Shown here: piece after piece, positions 18,598 to 26,974 of the stretch
Position numbering within the stretch: the first letter of the stretch is position 1
How the letters are laid out: each line of letters starts with the position of its first letter
Made by a program: the position numbers and the translations under genes
DNA from: FEB-22 sp003105195
Lineage (GTDB): Bacteria > Pseudomonadota > Alphaproteobacteria > Rhizobiales > Xanthobacteraceae
Assembly: GCA_027493405.1 (NCBI GenBank)
Contig: JAOSKV010000007.1
Span: forward strand, 85,589-149,588
Direction: 5' to 3'
Length of the DNA: 64,000 bases
The notes under the pieces: generated by a model
Seen by the model: the letters and a program-made list of their open reading frames with translations, nothing else
Database searches by the model: none
Told to the model about the DNA's origin: nothing

Positions 18598-18846
18598 ATG
18601 AGCGAACGCAAGACGGATAGGCCCGGAACCGTGATGCAAACCGACGTAATGCCACGCAAGAGCGGAGGGCGTCTCGGACGGGAGGTCCAGACCAAGATCG
18701 GTCAGCAGCTCCGTGCCATGTACGACGACGTCGTCAAGCAGGGCGTCCCGGACCGGTTTACCGACCTGCTGAAACAGCTCGACAAGGGCGAGGGCCAGGA
18801 CAAGCGCCATGACGACAACCGCGACGAGAAGGGGTCGTCCGAATGA
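18598..18846 (+). CDS. nepR: NepR anti-sigma factor
   Basis: An 82-residue anti-sigma factor that holds EcfG inactive until phosphorylated PhyR titrates it. The conserved two-helix core reads GREVQTKIGQQLRAMYDDV followed by PDRFTDLLKQLD, flanked by charged disordered tails. The start at ATG 18598 is chosen because translation from further upstream would run through the promoter. Its stop overlaps the ecfG start (ATGA at 18843-18846), so the anti-sigma and sigma factors are translationally coupled. Confidence 0.93.
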   Translation: MSERKTDRPGTVMQTDVMPRKSGGRLGREVQTKIGQQLRAMYDDVVKQGVPDRFTDLLKQLDKGEGQDKRHDDNRDEKGSSE

Positions 18847-19394
18847 CGCTCACACCCGACACGCGCGACGAGATCCTCGCGGCGGTGCCGAGCCTGCGCG
18901 CCTTCGCGATTTCACTGTGCGGCAACGTGGACCGCGCCGACGACCTGGTCCAGGAGACGCTGCTGCGCGCGCTCGCCAACATCGATTCCTTCCAGCCCGG
19001 CACCAACATGTCGGCCTGGCTGTTCACGATCCTGCGGAACTTCTTCCGATCCGAGTACCGCAAGCGGCGACGCGAGGTCGAGGACAATGACGGCAGCTAT
19101 GCCGAAAGCCTCAAGTCCCAGCCGGAGCAGAACGGCCGCGTGGAGTTCTCGGAGTTCAAGGCCGCGCTCGCCAAGCTGCCGCCGGACCAGCGCGAGGCGC
19201 TGATCCTGGTGGGCGCGTCCGGCTTCTCCTACGAAGAGGCTGCGGCCATCTGCGAATGCGCCGTCGGCACCATCAAGAGCCGGGTCAACCGCGCCCGCAC
19301 GCGCCTCGCCGAGCTGCTGGCCATCGAAGGCGCCGATGATTTCGGCCCCGATCGCACGACGCGCGCGATCCTGAGCGCCGGCGGCCGTCGCTGA
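18843..19394 (+). CDS. ecfG: EcfG-type general stress sigma factor
   Basis: A 183-residue ECF sigma factor of the EcfG group, which directs RNA polymerase to GGAAC/CGTT promoters under stress. Sigma region 2 is seen in NVDRADDLVQETLLRALAN and MSAWLFTILRNFFRSEYRK. Region 4 is seen in KLPPDQREALILVGASGFSY and AVGTIKSRVNRARTRLAELL. It sits in the classical nepR-ecfG operon opposite phyR. The presence of target promoters at every neighbouring stress gene supports its assignment. Confidence 0.95.
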   Translation: MTLTPDTRDEILAAVPSLRAFAISLCGNVDRADDLVQETLLRALANIDSFQPGTNMSAWLFTILRNFFRSEYRKRRREVEDNDGSYAESLKSQPEQNGRVEFSEFKAALAKLPPDQREALILVGASGFSYEEAAAICECAVGTIKSRVNRARTRLAELLAIEGADDFGPDRTTRAILSAGGRR

Positions 19395-19562
19395 TCCCGT
19401 CGATCGACCCGTGAGGGTCGCGCTCCCGCTCCCAGGGGGCGGGATCGTGCTTGCCGTGAGCGCGCCGGTGCGCGTCCGCGAGCCGTTGCATGCGTGCAAA
19501 GGCGAAGCTCGCCCGATCGATGACGACCGGACGAGCTCGCGCGTTGCGTGTGGGAGATCGCC

Positions 19563-19739
19563 TCAGACGCCGGGGGAACGGCGCCGCACCAGGCCGATGA
19601 TCGCCGAGATCAGGAACAGCGCGATCGCGACGAAGAAGATGATCTTGGCGATCTCGATCGCGACGCCGGCAACCCCGCCGAAGCCGAGCACCGCCGCAAT
19701 CAGCGCGACCACCAGGAATGTCAGAGCCCAACCGAGCAT
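19563..19739 (-). CDS. DUF1328 small membrane protein
   Basis: A 58-residue inner-membrane protein with two transmembrane helices (WALTFLVVALIAAVLGFGG and AKIIFFVAIALFLISAIIG) and a basic tail, matching the DUF1328/YtjA pattern. The ATG at 19739 follows GAGAGGTG. An exact EcfG promoter lies 45 bases upstream. Members are common in general stress regulons; the function is unknown. Confidence 0.88.
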   Translation of the reverse strand: MLGWALTFLVVALIAAVLGFGGVAGVAIEIAKIIFFVAIALFLISAIIGLVRRRSPGV

Positions 19740-19783
19740 GGTCACCTCTCGTTCTCGTGCGGCGTCGGCCGCTTCGAGCGAAG

Positions 19784-19808
19784 AACGACCGGCGGCTCGG
19801 AAAGTTCC
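19784..19808 (-). promoter_or_regulatory. EcfG-type promoter of the DUF1328 gene
   Basis: On the minus strand GGAAC (19808-19804), a 16-base spacer and CGTT (19787-19784), directed at the gene starting at 19739. Confidence 0.8.
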
Positions 19809-19869
19809 CCGGGGAACTGCTCTCGATGCGTGACCTGCGACGAGAAGCGCGCGCACATCTTGTCTCGCT

Positions 19870-19894
19870 GGAACACGATCCGTGAGGTTTCGTT
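19870..19894 (+). promoter_or_regulatory. EcfG-type promoter of the glycine-zipper lipoprotein gene
   Basis: GGAAC (19870-19874), a 16-base spacer and CGTT (19891-19894), about 88 bases upstream of the ATG at 19982. Confidence 0.78.
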
Positions 19895-19981
19895 GTCCCG
19901 GTGCCCGCCAGCCGCGCCCGCGGAGAGCCTGCCGGGCCGTCCCGCGGATCCTCCGTGCGGTCGTATCCAGGGGAGACCATC

Positions 19982-20254
19982 ATGCGGAAAATTCTTCTCG
20001 TGGCCGTGACGGCCGTCGCGGTGACCGGCTGCACGCAGACCGCACGCCAGGACCGCGTGCTCGGAGGCGCCGTCGTCGGCGGGGCCACCGGCGCAGCGAT
20101 CGGCGGCATCGCGAGCCGTTCGGTCGGTGGCGCCGTGGCGGGCGGCGTGATCGGCGCCGCGGCGGGCGGAATCCTCGGCGCCGCGACCGCGCCCGCGGAG
20201 CCCTGCTACGTGCGCACGCGCTCGGGCCGCCTGCGCCGCGTCGCCTGCTATTGA
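19982..20254 (+). CDS. Glycine-zipper lipoprotein
   Basis: A 90-residue putative lipoprotein. The signal sequence ends in a lipobox-like VTGC (about residues 16-19). It is followed by a glycine-zipper membrane segment (VVGGATGAAIGGIASRSVGG, then AGGVIGAAAGGILGA) and a short Cys-containing tail. Such proteins (SlyB/OsmB-like) insert into the outer membrane and respond to envelope or osmotic stress. The EcfG promoter at 19870 puts it in the general stress regulon. Confidence 0.85.
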   Translation: MRKILLVAVTAVAVTGCTQTARQDRVLGGAVVGGATGAAIGGIASRSVGGAVAGGVIGAAAGGILGAATAPAEPCYVRTRSGRLRRVACY

Positions 20255-20369
20255 GAAGGCGGGATGTAGCGCGGGTCAGCGTCCGTCAGGACGCCTGACG
20301 CGCCGATCACTCTTGGCGACGAGTCCGCCGGCGGGTTGCACGGCTTCGCCGCTGACCCGCCCGACGTCC

Positions 20370-21608
20370 CTACGTGCCCGGGCTCGCGAGCGAGAACCCG
20401 GCGATCCGCTTGTAGCTCTCGGAGAGCGCGCGCAGCTCGTCCTGGGTGATGTAGGCGTCGAGATCGTCGAATGGCCGGTCGCCGGTGAGCTCCTCGACCT
20501 TGATGTTGATGAAGTCCGGCGGGTGCTCGCGGTTGGTGCGCACGATCCGCGCGGTGGCCTCGCGCCGCGCCTCCTCGTAGGCCTTGAGCGCCGCCGGCAC
20601 GTCGGGCCCGGTGGCGAGGCAGTCGGCGAGCGTGCGCGCGTCGATCGCGCCTTGCGCGGCGCCGTTCGAGCCGCGCGGATACATCGGATGCGCCGCGTCG
20701 CCCGCCAGCGTCACCCGGCCGAAGCTCCATTGCCCGATCGGATCCTTGTCGACCATCGGGTACTCGAGCACGAAGTCCGCCTTGCGGATCATCGCCGGGA
20801 CGTCGAGCCAGTCGAAGCGCCAGCTCTCGTAGATCGGCAGGAAGTCGGCGGGATCTCCCGGCCGGTTCCAGTCGTTCTTCTTCGCCAGCGCGTCCTGCTT
20901 GATCTCGGCCATCCAGTTGACCAGCTGCGTCCCCGCGCCGTCCACGTCGTCGACGATCGGATAGACCACGATCTTGCCCGTGAGGATCGAGCCGATGCGC
21001 ATATAGCTGCGCCCGGTCAGGATCGGCTTCATCCGCGTCACGCCGCGCCAGGTGTTGATGCCCGCGAAGGCGACGTCGTCGTCGGGGTGGAAGCGCTTGC
21101 GCACCACCGAGTTGATGCCGTCGCAGGCGATCGCGGCGCGCGCCCGCACCGGCTCCGCGCTGCGGCCCGTGCTGGTCTCGGTGAATGCGATGGTCACGCC
21201 CTCGGCGTCCTGCGCGAGGTCCACGCAGGTGCGGTCGGTGCGGATGCGATCGGGACGGAGCGCCGCGCAGGCCGCGCCATAGAGGATCAGGTGCAGCCTG
21301 CCGCGGTGGATGCCGACTTCCGGGTGCGGATAGCCGGCGAGCTTGCCGCGCGGCTCCTTGTAGATCAGCTGCCCGAAGCGGTTGAAGAAGCAGCTCTCGG
21401 CGTTCTCGATGCCGGCCGCGAGCAATTGCTCGGAAACGCCGAGCGCCGCGAACTCGCGCATGGCGTGCGGCAGCAGCGTGATGCCGACGCCGAGCTCCTT
21501 CACCTCGCTCGCGCGCTCGTAGACCCGGCAGGCGATGCCCCGCCGGTGCAGGTTGAGCGCCAGCGACAGGCCCGTGATGCCGCCGCCGATGATCGCGATG
21601 TCCGTCAC
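20370..21608 (-). CDS. FAD-dependent monooxygenase (class A flavin oxidoreductase)
   Basis: A 412-residue group A flavoprotein monooxygenase, expected to hydroxylate an aromatic or heteroaromatic substrate using NAD(P)H and O2. The FAD-binding GGGITGLSLALNLHRRG is at the N-terminus, the DG motif is ACDGINSVVRKRF, and the GD motif is VTLAGDAAHPMYPRGSNGAA. The start is GTG 21608, preceded by GGAGG. The overall pattern resembles PhzS-like oxidoreductases, but the substrate is unknown. It is divergent from the permease gene at 21757, which could supply a heterocyclic substrate; that link is inference. Confidence 0.85.
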   Translation of the reverse strand: MTDIAIIGGGITGLSLALNLHRRGIACRVYERASEVKELGVGITLLPHAMREFAALGVSEQLLAAGIENAESCFFNRFGQLIYKEPRGKLAGYPHPEVGIHRGRLHLILYGAACAALRPDRIRTDRTCVDLAQDAEGVTIAFTETSTGRSAEPVRARAAIACDGINSVVRKRFHPDDDVAFAGINTWRGVTRMKPILTGRSYMRIGSILTGKIVVYPIVDDVDGAGTQLVNWMAEIKQDALAKKNDWNRPGDPADFLPIYESWRFDWLDVPAMIRKADFVLEYPMVDKDPIGQWSFGRVTLAGDAAHPMYPRGSNGAAQGAIDARTLADCLATGPDVPAALKAYEEARREATARIVRTNREHPPDFINIKVEELTGDRPFDDLDAYITQDELRALSESYKRIAGFSLASPGT

Positions 21609-21756
21609 GCGGATCCTCCGCTTCTTCCCATCCAGGTTAGCACGGTCGCCGCGGGCCGCGGCAGCTGGGGACGGCGGTTCCATCCGGCTTGACCCGGCGC
21701 ATCGCGCGCACCCAAGCTCGCGCCCGGCGGCGGGCCGCCGCCGGGGGGAGGGTGCC

Positions 21757-23055
21757 ATGGCGGACGAGGGCGCGACGGGACAGGACGGGTTCCTTCGTTG
21801 GCGGCTCAAGACCGAGGGCGTCATCATGCCCGAGGAGCGCCTGCCCGCCGGCCAGACCGTCGTCGTCGGCCTGCAGCACGTGGTCGCGATGTTCGGGGCG
21901 ACCGCGCTCGCGCCCATCCTCATGGGCTTCGATCCCAATGTCGCGATCCTGTTCTCGGGCATCGGCACGCTGATCTTCTTCGTCGCCGTGCGGGGCCGCA
22001 TCCCGAGCTATCTCGGCTCGAGCTTCTCCTTCATCGCGGTCGTGATCGCGGCCACCGCCTATGCGGGGCAGGGGCCGAACCCGAACATCGGCGTCGCCCT
22101 CGGCGGCATCATCGCGGCCGGCGTGCTCTACACGGCGATCGGCCTCGCGGTGCATGTCGCGGGCCACGGCTGGGTCGAGCGGCTGATGCCGCCGGTCGTC
22201 ACCGGCGCGGTCGTCGCGGTCATCGGCCTCAATCTCGCGCCGATCGCCGTCAAGGGCATCTCGGCGAGCTCCTTCGACACCGCGATCGGCATCGTCACGA
22301 TCGTCGCGGTCGGCATGGCGGCCGTGTTCCCGCCCGGACTCTGGCGGCGCATCCCGATCCTGGTCGGCGGCGCGATCGCCTACCTGGTCTATCTGGTGCT
22401 CGCGAACCTCATGGGGCTCGGCAAGCCGATCGACTTCACCGGAATCGCGGGCGCCGCCTGGTTCGGCCTGCCGCGTTTCACGGCGCCGGTCTTCGAGTTC
22501 TCCGCCATGGCGCTGATCGCGCCCGTGGCGGTCGTCCTGGTGGCCGAGAATCTCGGGCACGTGAAGGCGATCGGCGTCATGACGGGCCGCAACCTCGACC
22601 CCTGGCTCGGCCGCGCCTTCATCGGCGACGGCATCGCCACCATCGTGGCGGGCGCCGGCGGGGGAACCGGCGTGACCACCTATGCGGAGAACATGGGCGT
22701 CATGGCGGTGACCAGGATCTACTCGACGCTGATCTTCCTGGTCGCCGCGCTGTTCGCGATCCTGCTCGGCTTCTCGCCCAAGTTCGGCGCGCTGATCCTG
22801 ACGATTCCGGGGCCCGTGATCGGCGGTCTCTCGGTCGTCGTGTTCGGGCTGATCGCGGCGACCGCCGGCCGCATCTGGGTGGAGAACAAGGTCGACTTCT
22901 CCAACGCCCGCAATCTCATCGTGGTCGGCACGGCGCTGGTGGTCGGTGCCGGCGACCTGGCGATCCGCATCGGCGGCTTCACGCTGGGCGGCATCGGCAC
23001 TGCCACCTTCGGCTGTATCCTCCTCTATCACCTGCTCCGGGAGCGGGAGGCCTGA
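21757..23055 (+). CDS. NCS2-family nucleobase permease (uracil type)
   Basis: A 432-residue permease with about 12-14 transmembrane segments. The core motifs are LQHVVAMFGATALAPILMG and, in the substrate-binding half, VVLVAENLGHVKAIG followed by GGTGVTTYAENMGVMAVTR. This second pattern is typical of UraA/RutG-like uracil:proton symporters, rather than the xanthine/urate branch. ATG 21757 follows GGGGGAG. No pyrimidine catabolic genes are adjacent. Confidence 0.88.
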   Translation: MADEGATGQDGFLRWRLKTEGVIMPEERLPAGQTVVVGLQHVVAMFGATALAPILMGFDPNVAILFSGIGTLIFFVAVRGRIPSYLGSSFSFIAVVIAATAYAGQGPNPNIGVALGGIIAAGVLYTAIGLAVHVAGHGWVERLMPPVVTGAVVAVIGLNLAPIAVKGISASSFDTAIGIVTIVAVGMAAVFPPGLWRRIPILVGGAIAYLVYLVLANLMGLGKPIDFTGIAGAAWFGLPRFTAPVFEFSAMALIAPVAVVLVAENLGHVKAIGVMTGRNLDPWLGRAFIGDGIATIVAGAGGGTGVTTYAENMGVMAVTRIYSTLIFLVAALFAILLGFSPKFGALILTIPGPVIGGLSVVVFGLIAATAGRIWVENKVDFSNARNLIVVGTALVVGAGDLAIRIGGFTLGGIGTATFGCILLYHLLREREA

Positions 23056-23211
23056 TCCGCGCGCCGCGCTTGCCGGGTGGCGCGCGGCTCCTCCGGATGT
23101 CGCACTCGCACGCCCACCGAAGTTCTGCTAGGGGATCGTCCCGCCGGCGCCGCGCATGCCGTCGCGGAAGGCTCAACCGACGGACCCGAGGCCGTCGCCC
23201 AAGGAATCGCG

Positions 23212-24246
23212 ATGCTCGAGGCGCTGCGTGCGATCTATCGTTTCTTCGACCAGCGGGTCGGATGGAACCGGGTCGGCCTCGTCCTCAGCCTGGTGATCAT
23301 CGCGATCGCCGCGGTGGTGCTCTACCGGATCCTGCACAACATCGACATCGCCAGGGTCTGGCTCGCGCTCCAGCGCGTGCCGAGCGGCCACATCGTCCTC
23401 GCTGGACTGTTCGTCGCGGCCGGCTATTTCACCCTGACCTTCTACGACTATTTCGCGCTCCACACGATCGGCCGCCACCACGTCCCCTACCGCATCGCCG
23501 CGCTCGCGGGGTTCACGAGCTACTCGGTCGGCCACAATGTCGGCGCTACGGTCTTCACGGGCGGGGCGGTGCGCTATCGCATCTACTCGGCCTGGGAGCT
23601 GACGGCCGTCGACGTCGCCAAGATCTGCTTCGTGGCGGGGCTGACCTTCTGGCTCGGCAACGTCACGGTGCTCGGGCTCGGCATGGCCTGGCAGCCGGAG
23701 GCGGCCTCCGCCATCAACCTGCTGCCGCCATCGATCAATCGCGGCCTGGCGCTGGTCGCGCTCACGGTGCTGGTCGGCTACGTCGCCTGGGTGTGGGCGA
23801 AGCCGCGCGTCATCGGCCACAGCAACTGGCAGGTCACGCTGCCGGGCGGACCGCTGACCTTGCTGCAGATCGTGATCGGCATCATCGATCTCGCCTTCTG
23901 CGCGCTCGCGATGTACATGCTGGTGCCGGACGTTCCGCATATCGGCTTCGTCAAGCTCGCCGTGATCTTCGTCTCGGCGACCCTGCTCGGCTTCGCCAGC
24001 CACTCGCCGGGCGGACTCGGCGTGTTCGACGCCGCCATGCTGGTGGCGCTGATCGAGTTCGAGAAGGAGGAGCTGGTCGCCGGGCTCCTGATCTTCCGCC
24101 TGCTCTATTACGTGATCCCTTTCGCGCTGGCGTTGGGGATCCTGGCGACCCGCGAGACGTGGATCGGCGTCGCCCGGCGTGCGGCCGCCGCGCCCGAGGA
24201 TTCGGCCGCGAAACCCGGGGCCGCCGGCAAGGCCGACGCGGCCTGA
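23212..24246 (+). CDS. LPG-synthase-type transmembrane domain protein (UPF0104)
   Basis: A 344-residue integral membrane protein with about eight helices, corresponding to the flippase-like transmembrane domain of lysylphosphatidylglycerol synthase without the catalytic aminoacyl-transfer domain. Recognisable segments are SYSVGHNVGATVFTGGAVRYR and the C-terminal GFASHSPGGLGVFDAAML. Stand-alone members are proposed to act in lipid translocation. The ATG at 23212 follows AAGGA, and the C-terminus is a cytosolic Ala-rich tail. Confidence 0.85.
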   Translation: MLEALRAIYRFFDQRVGWNRVGLVLSLVIIAIAAVVLYRILHNIDIARVWLALQRVPSGHIVLAGLFVAAGYFTLTFYDYFALHTIGRHHVPYRIAALAGFTSYSVGHNVGATVFTGGAVRYRIYSAWELTAVDVAKICFVAGLTFWLGNVTVLGLGMAWQPEAASAINLLPPSINRGLALVALTVLVGYVAWVWAKPRVIGHSNWQVTLPGGPLTLLQIVIGIIDLAFCALAMYMLVPDVPHIGFVKLAVIFVSATLLGFASHSPGGLGVFDAAMLVALIEFEKEELVAGLLIFRLLYYVIPFALALGILATRETWIGVARRAAAAPEDSAAKPGAAGKADAA

Positions 24247-24324
24247 GGCGGCGCGGCTGCTGCGGTCGTGGCCCGTATCCGCACGGTTTCGGATAGGATC
24301 ACGCGGCCGGAGGTCCGGAGCGGG

Positions 24325-24343
24325 GCGCCCCGTTGCGGGGCGC
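24325..24343. terminator. Hairpin upstream of phoR
   Basis: An 8-bp stem (GCGCCCCG/CGGGGCGC, 3-base loop) between the UPF0104 gene and phoR. It has no T run. It may end the upstream transcript. Confidence 0.4.
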
Positions 24344-24365
24344 GCATCCGGCGGCGTGGTGAGCC

Positions 24366-25697
24366 ATGGCGACCGAGAAATCCTCCCCTTCGCCCGAACG
24401 CAGGCGCGGCCTGACAGGCCGGGTCGCCCGTGCGCGCTGGCCGCTGGTCGCGAGCGCCCTCGTGCTGTTCGGCTTCGTCGCCGCCTCCCTGGTGCCGGCC
24501 GCCTACGCGCTCGCGGCCTTCGTCGCGATCGTCGCGGCGGCACTGGTCGGGCCGCTCGAGCGCACCGGCGACGCCTTTGCCCCGCCCGGCGCGGCGCCGG
24601 CCGGGGCCGGCGCCGACGGGCGGCTGCTCGAGGCCGTGATCGCGAGCTTTCCGATCCCCGTGGTGCTGCTCGAGCGGAACGGCCGCGTCGTCGCTTTCAA
24701 CGAGGCCGCGCGCCTGATGGCGCCGGCGCTGGCGCGCGGCGACGCCGTCTCGCTGGCGCTCCGCGTGCCCGAGGTCGTCGAGGCGCTGCGCCAGGCGGTC
24801 GCGAGCGGCGCGCCGCAGCGCGCCGAGTTCTCCGAGCGCGTCCCGGTCGACCGCTGGGTGGCGTTGCACGCGGTGCCGGTCGCGCCGCCCGCGGCAGCCG
24901 CCGAGACCGGCCTGATGCTGCTCGTGTTCCAGGATCTGACGCCGCTGCGCCGCGTCGAGGAGATGCGGGTCGATTTCGTCGCCAACGCGAGCCACGAGCT
25001 GCGTACGCCGCTCGCCTCGCTCTCCGGGTTCATCGATACCCTGCAGGGGCCGGCGCGCGACGACGCCGCCGCGCGCGACCGGTTTCTCGGCATCATGAAG
25101 AGCCAGGCGACCCGCATGGCGCGCCTGATCGACGATCTCCTCTCCCTCTCGCGGGTCGAGCTCAACGAGCACCTCCACCCCGAGACGCCGGTCGACCTGG
25201 TGCCGGTCGTGCGCCAGGTCGCCGACAGCCTGCAGATGCTGGCGCGCGAGCGCGAGGTCGAGATCCGGATCGCGGTCCCGCCCGCGCCGCTTCTGGTCCC
25301 GGGCGACCGCGACGAGCTCACGCGCGTGTTCGAGAACCTGGTCGAGAATGCGCTTAAATACGGGGCCTCCGGCAAGATCGTCGAGATCGGCTTCGCGGTC
25401 GAGCAGACGCCGGACGGCCGCGAGGCGGTGGTCAGCGTGTGCGACCACGGTCCCGGGATTGCGGCCGAGCACCTGCCGCGCCTGACCGAGCGCTTCTACC
25501 GCGTGGACGTAGGGCACAGCCGCGCCGAGGGCGGCACCGGCCTCGGCCTCGCGCTGGTCAAGCACATCCTCAACCGCCACCGCGGCCGGCTCGCGATCGA
25601 GAGCGTGCTCGGGCAGGGCGCCACCTTCGCGGTACGGCTCCCGCTGTGCACAGGCACGGCCGCCGAAGCCGCGAGAATTACTTCCCAAAATCAATAG
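24366..25697 (+). CDS. phoR: Phosphate regulon sensor histidine kinase
   Basis: A 443-residue membrane kinase. Two N-terminal transmembrane helices (residues about 24-62) are followed by a PAS-like domain (FPIPVVLLERNGRVVAFNEA), the H-box FVANASHELRTPLASLSGF, and an ATPase domain with N-box FENLVENALKYG, GPGI and GTGLGLALVKHI. It senses phosphate status through the Pst complex and PhoU, and phosphorylates PhoB. Gene order phoR-pst-phoU-phoB confirms the role. A Pho box lies between it and pstS. Confidence 0.95.
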   Translation: MATEKSSPSPERRRGLTGRVARARWPLVASALVLFGFVAASLVPAAYALAAFVAIVAAALVGPLERTGDAFAPPGAAPAGAGADGRLLEAVIASFPIPVVLLERNGRVVAFNEAARLMAPALARGDAVSLALRVPEVVEALRQAVASGAPQRAEFSERVPVDRWVALHAVPVAPPAAAAETGLMLLVFQDLTPLRRVEEMRVDFVANASHELRTPLASLSGFIDTLQGPARDDAAARDRFLGIMKSQATRMARLIDDLLSLSRVELNEHLHPETPVDLVPVVRQVADSLQMLAREREVEIRIAVPPAPLLVPGDRDELTRVFENLVENALKYGASGKIVEIGFAVEQTPDGREAVVSVCDHGPGIAAEHLPRLTERFYRVDVGHSRAEGGTGLGLALVKHILNRHRGRLAIESVLGQGATFAVRLPLCTGTAAEAARITSQNQ

Positions 25698-25703
25698 TTT
25701 ACA

Positions 25704-25732
25704 CTGTCATACAGGCTTCGCGGAAGCGTCAT
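25704..25732 (+). promoter_or_regulatory. Pho box (PhoB-binding site) upstream of pstS
   Basis: CTGTCAT (25704-25710), a degenerate GCTTCGC 11 bases on, and GCGTCAT (25726-25732) form direct repeats at 11-base spacing, the layout of PhoB half-sites. The site precedes the pst operon, which is expected to be induced when phosphate is low. Confidence 0.7.
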
Positions 25733-25838
25733 AGAAGCATCAACCATGTCGCCTAGGGAGTGGCCCCGTAGCGTGGCGGTCGCAAGACGTGACGAGGGCA
25801 TTTGGCCGCCCGCCACTCCCATCCGAAGGAGAGATGCC

Positions 25839-26894
25839 TTGAAACTCACAACTCTTGCCAGCGCGGGCGCGCTCGTTGCCGCCGGCCTGCTGACCGCCAG
25901 CGCCGCCGAGGCCCGTGACCAGATCCGCATCGTCGGCTCCTCGACGGTTTATCCGTTCACCACGGCCGTGGCCGAGCAGTTCGGCCGCACGGCGAACGTC
26001 AAGACTCCCGTCGTCGAGTCCACCGGCACGGGCGGCGGCATGAAGCTGTTCTGCGCCGGCGTCGGCGTCGAGCATCCGGATGCGACCAATGCCTCGCGCC
26101 GCATGAAGAAGGGCGAGTTCGAGACCTGCCAGAAGAACGGCGTCAAGGACATCGTCGAGATCAACATCGGCTTCGACGGCCTCACTCTGGCGCAGTCGAA
26201 GCAGGGGCCGGCCATCAAGCTGACCCTCGGCCAGCTGTTCCTGGCGATCGCCAAGGAAGTGCCCGGGGCGGACGGCAAGCTCGTCGCCAATCCCCACAAG
26301 AACTGGTCGGACATCGACAAGTCGCTCCCGAACATCAAGATCGAGGTGCTCGGTCCGCCGCCCACCTCGGGCACGCGCGACTCGCTCCATGAGCTGTTCC
26401 TGGAGAAGGGCGCCGAGCAGATTCCTGCGCTGGCGGCGCTCAAGAAGTCCGACCGCAAGGCTTTCGACAGGGTCTGGAAGACCCTGCGCGAGGACGGCGC
26501 CTATGTGGAGGCCGGCGAGAACGACAACGTGATCGTCGCCAAGCTCGAGGCGAACCGCAATGCGTTCGGCATCTTCGGCTTCTCCTTCCTCGAGGAGAAC
26601 CTCGCGAAGCTGCGCGGCGTCGCGCTCGACGGTGTCGCGCCCGAGTTCGACGCGATCACCGCCGGTACGTACAAGGGCGCACGCCGCATGTACGTCTATG
26701 TCAAGAAGGCGCATGTCGGCGTGATCCCGGCCCTCGACAAGTTCGCGGCCGAATACGTTTCGCCGAAGGCGATCGGCGAGGACGGCTATCTCGCCAGGAA
26801 GGGCCTCGTGACCCTGCCGAAGAATGAGGCCGAGAACGTGCGCAAGGCGGTGCTCGGCATGCAGACGATGTCGGCCGAGCCGCTGACCAACTGA
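25839..26894 (+). CDS. pstS: Phosphate ABC transporter substrate-binding protein
   Basis: A 351-residue periplasmic phosphate-binding protein. The start is TTG 25839, selected because AAGGAGAG lies six bases upstream and a clean signal peptide follows (TTLASAGALVAAGLLTASA). Binding-site segments include VGSSTVYPFTTAVAEQFG and PPPTSGTRDSLHELF. It delivers phosphate to PstC/PstA. A 12-bp hairpin after the stop probably keeps its mRNA level above that of the permease genes. Confidence 0.95.
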   Translation: MKLTTLASAGALVAAGLLTASAAEARDQIRIVGSSTVYPFTTAVAEQFGRTANVKTPVVESTGTGGGMKLFCAGVGVEHPDATNASRRMKKGEFETCQKNGVKDIVEINIGFDGLTLAQSKQGPAIKLTLGQLFLAIAKEVPGADGKLVANPHKNWSDIDKSLPNIKIEVLGPPPTSGTRDSLHELFLEKGAEQIPALAALKKSDRKAFDRVWKTLREDGAYVEAGENDNVIVAKLEANRNAFGIFGFSFLEENLAKLRGVALDGVAPEFDAITAGTYKGARRMYVYVKKAHVGVIPALDKFAAEYVSPKAIGEDGYLARKGLVTLPKNEAENVRKAVLGMQTMSAEPLTN

Positions 26895-26902
26895 TCGGCT
26901 GG

Positions 26903-26930
26903 GGCGGCCGCGCCGGACGGCGCGGCCGCC
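26903..26930 (+). terminator. pstS-pstC intergenic hairpin
   Basis: A perfect 12-bp stem (GGCGGCCGCGCC and complement) with a GGAC loop, eight bases after the pstS stop. No T run follows, so partial termination or protection of the pstS 3' end is more likely than full termination. Confidence 0.65.
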
Positions 26931-26974
26931 AACTCTCCGGCGCAGGCCGGCATGCGACGCGGCTCGGGTGCGCC

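Noticed and set aside
19395..19562. Terminator after ecfG
   Set aside because: A weak TCCCGC/GCGGGA stem exists but with an unstable loop and no T run, so support is too thin to list.
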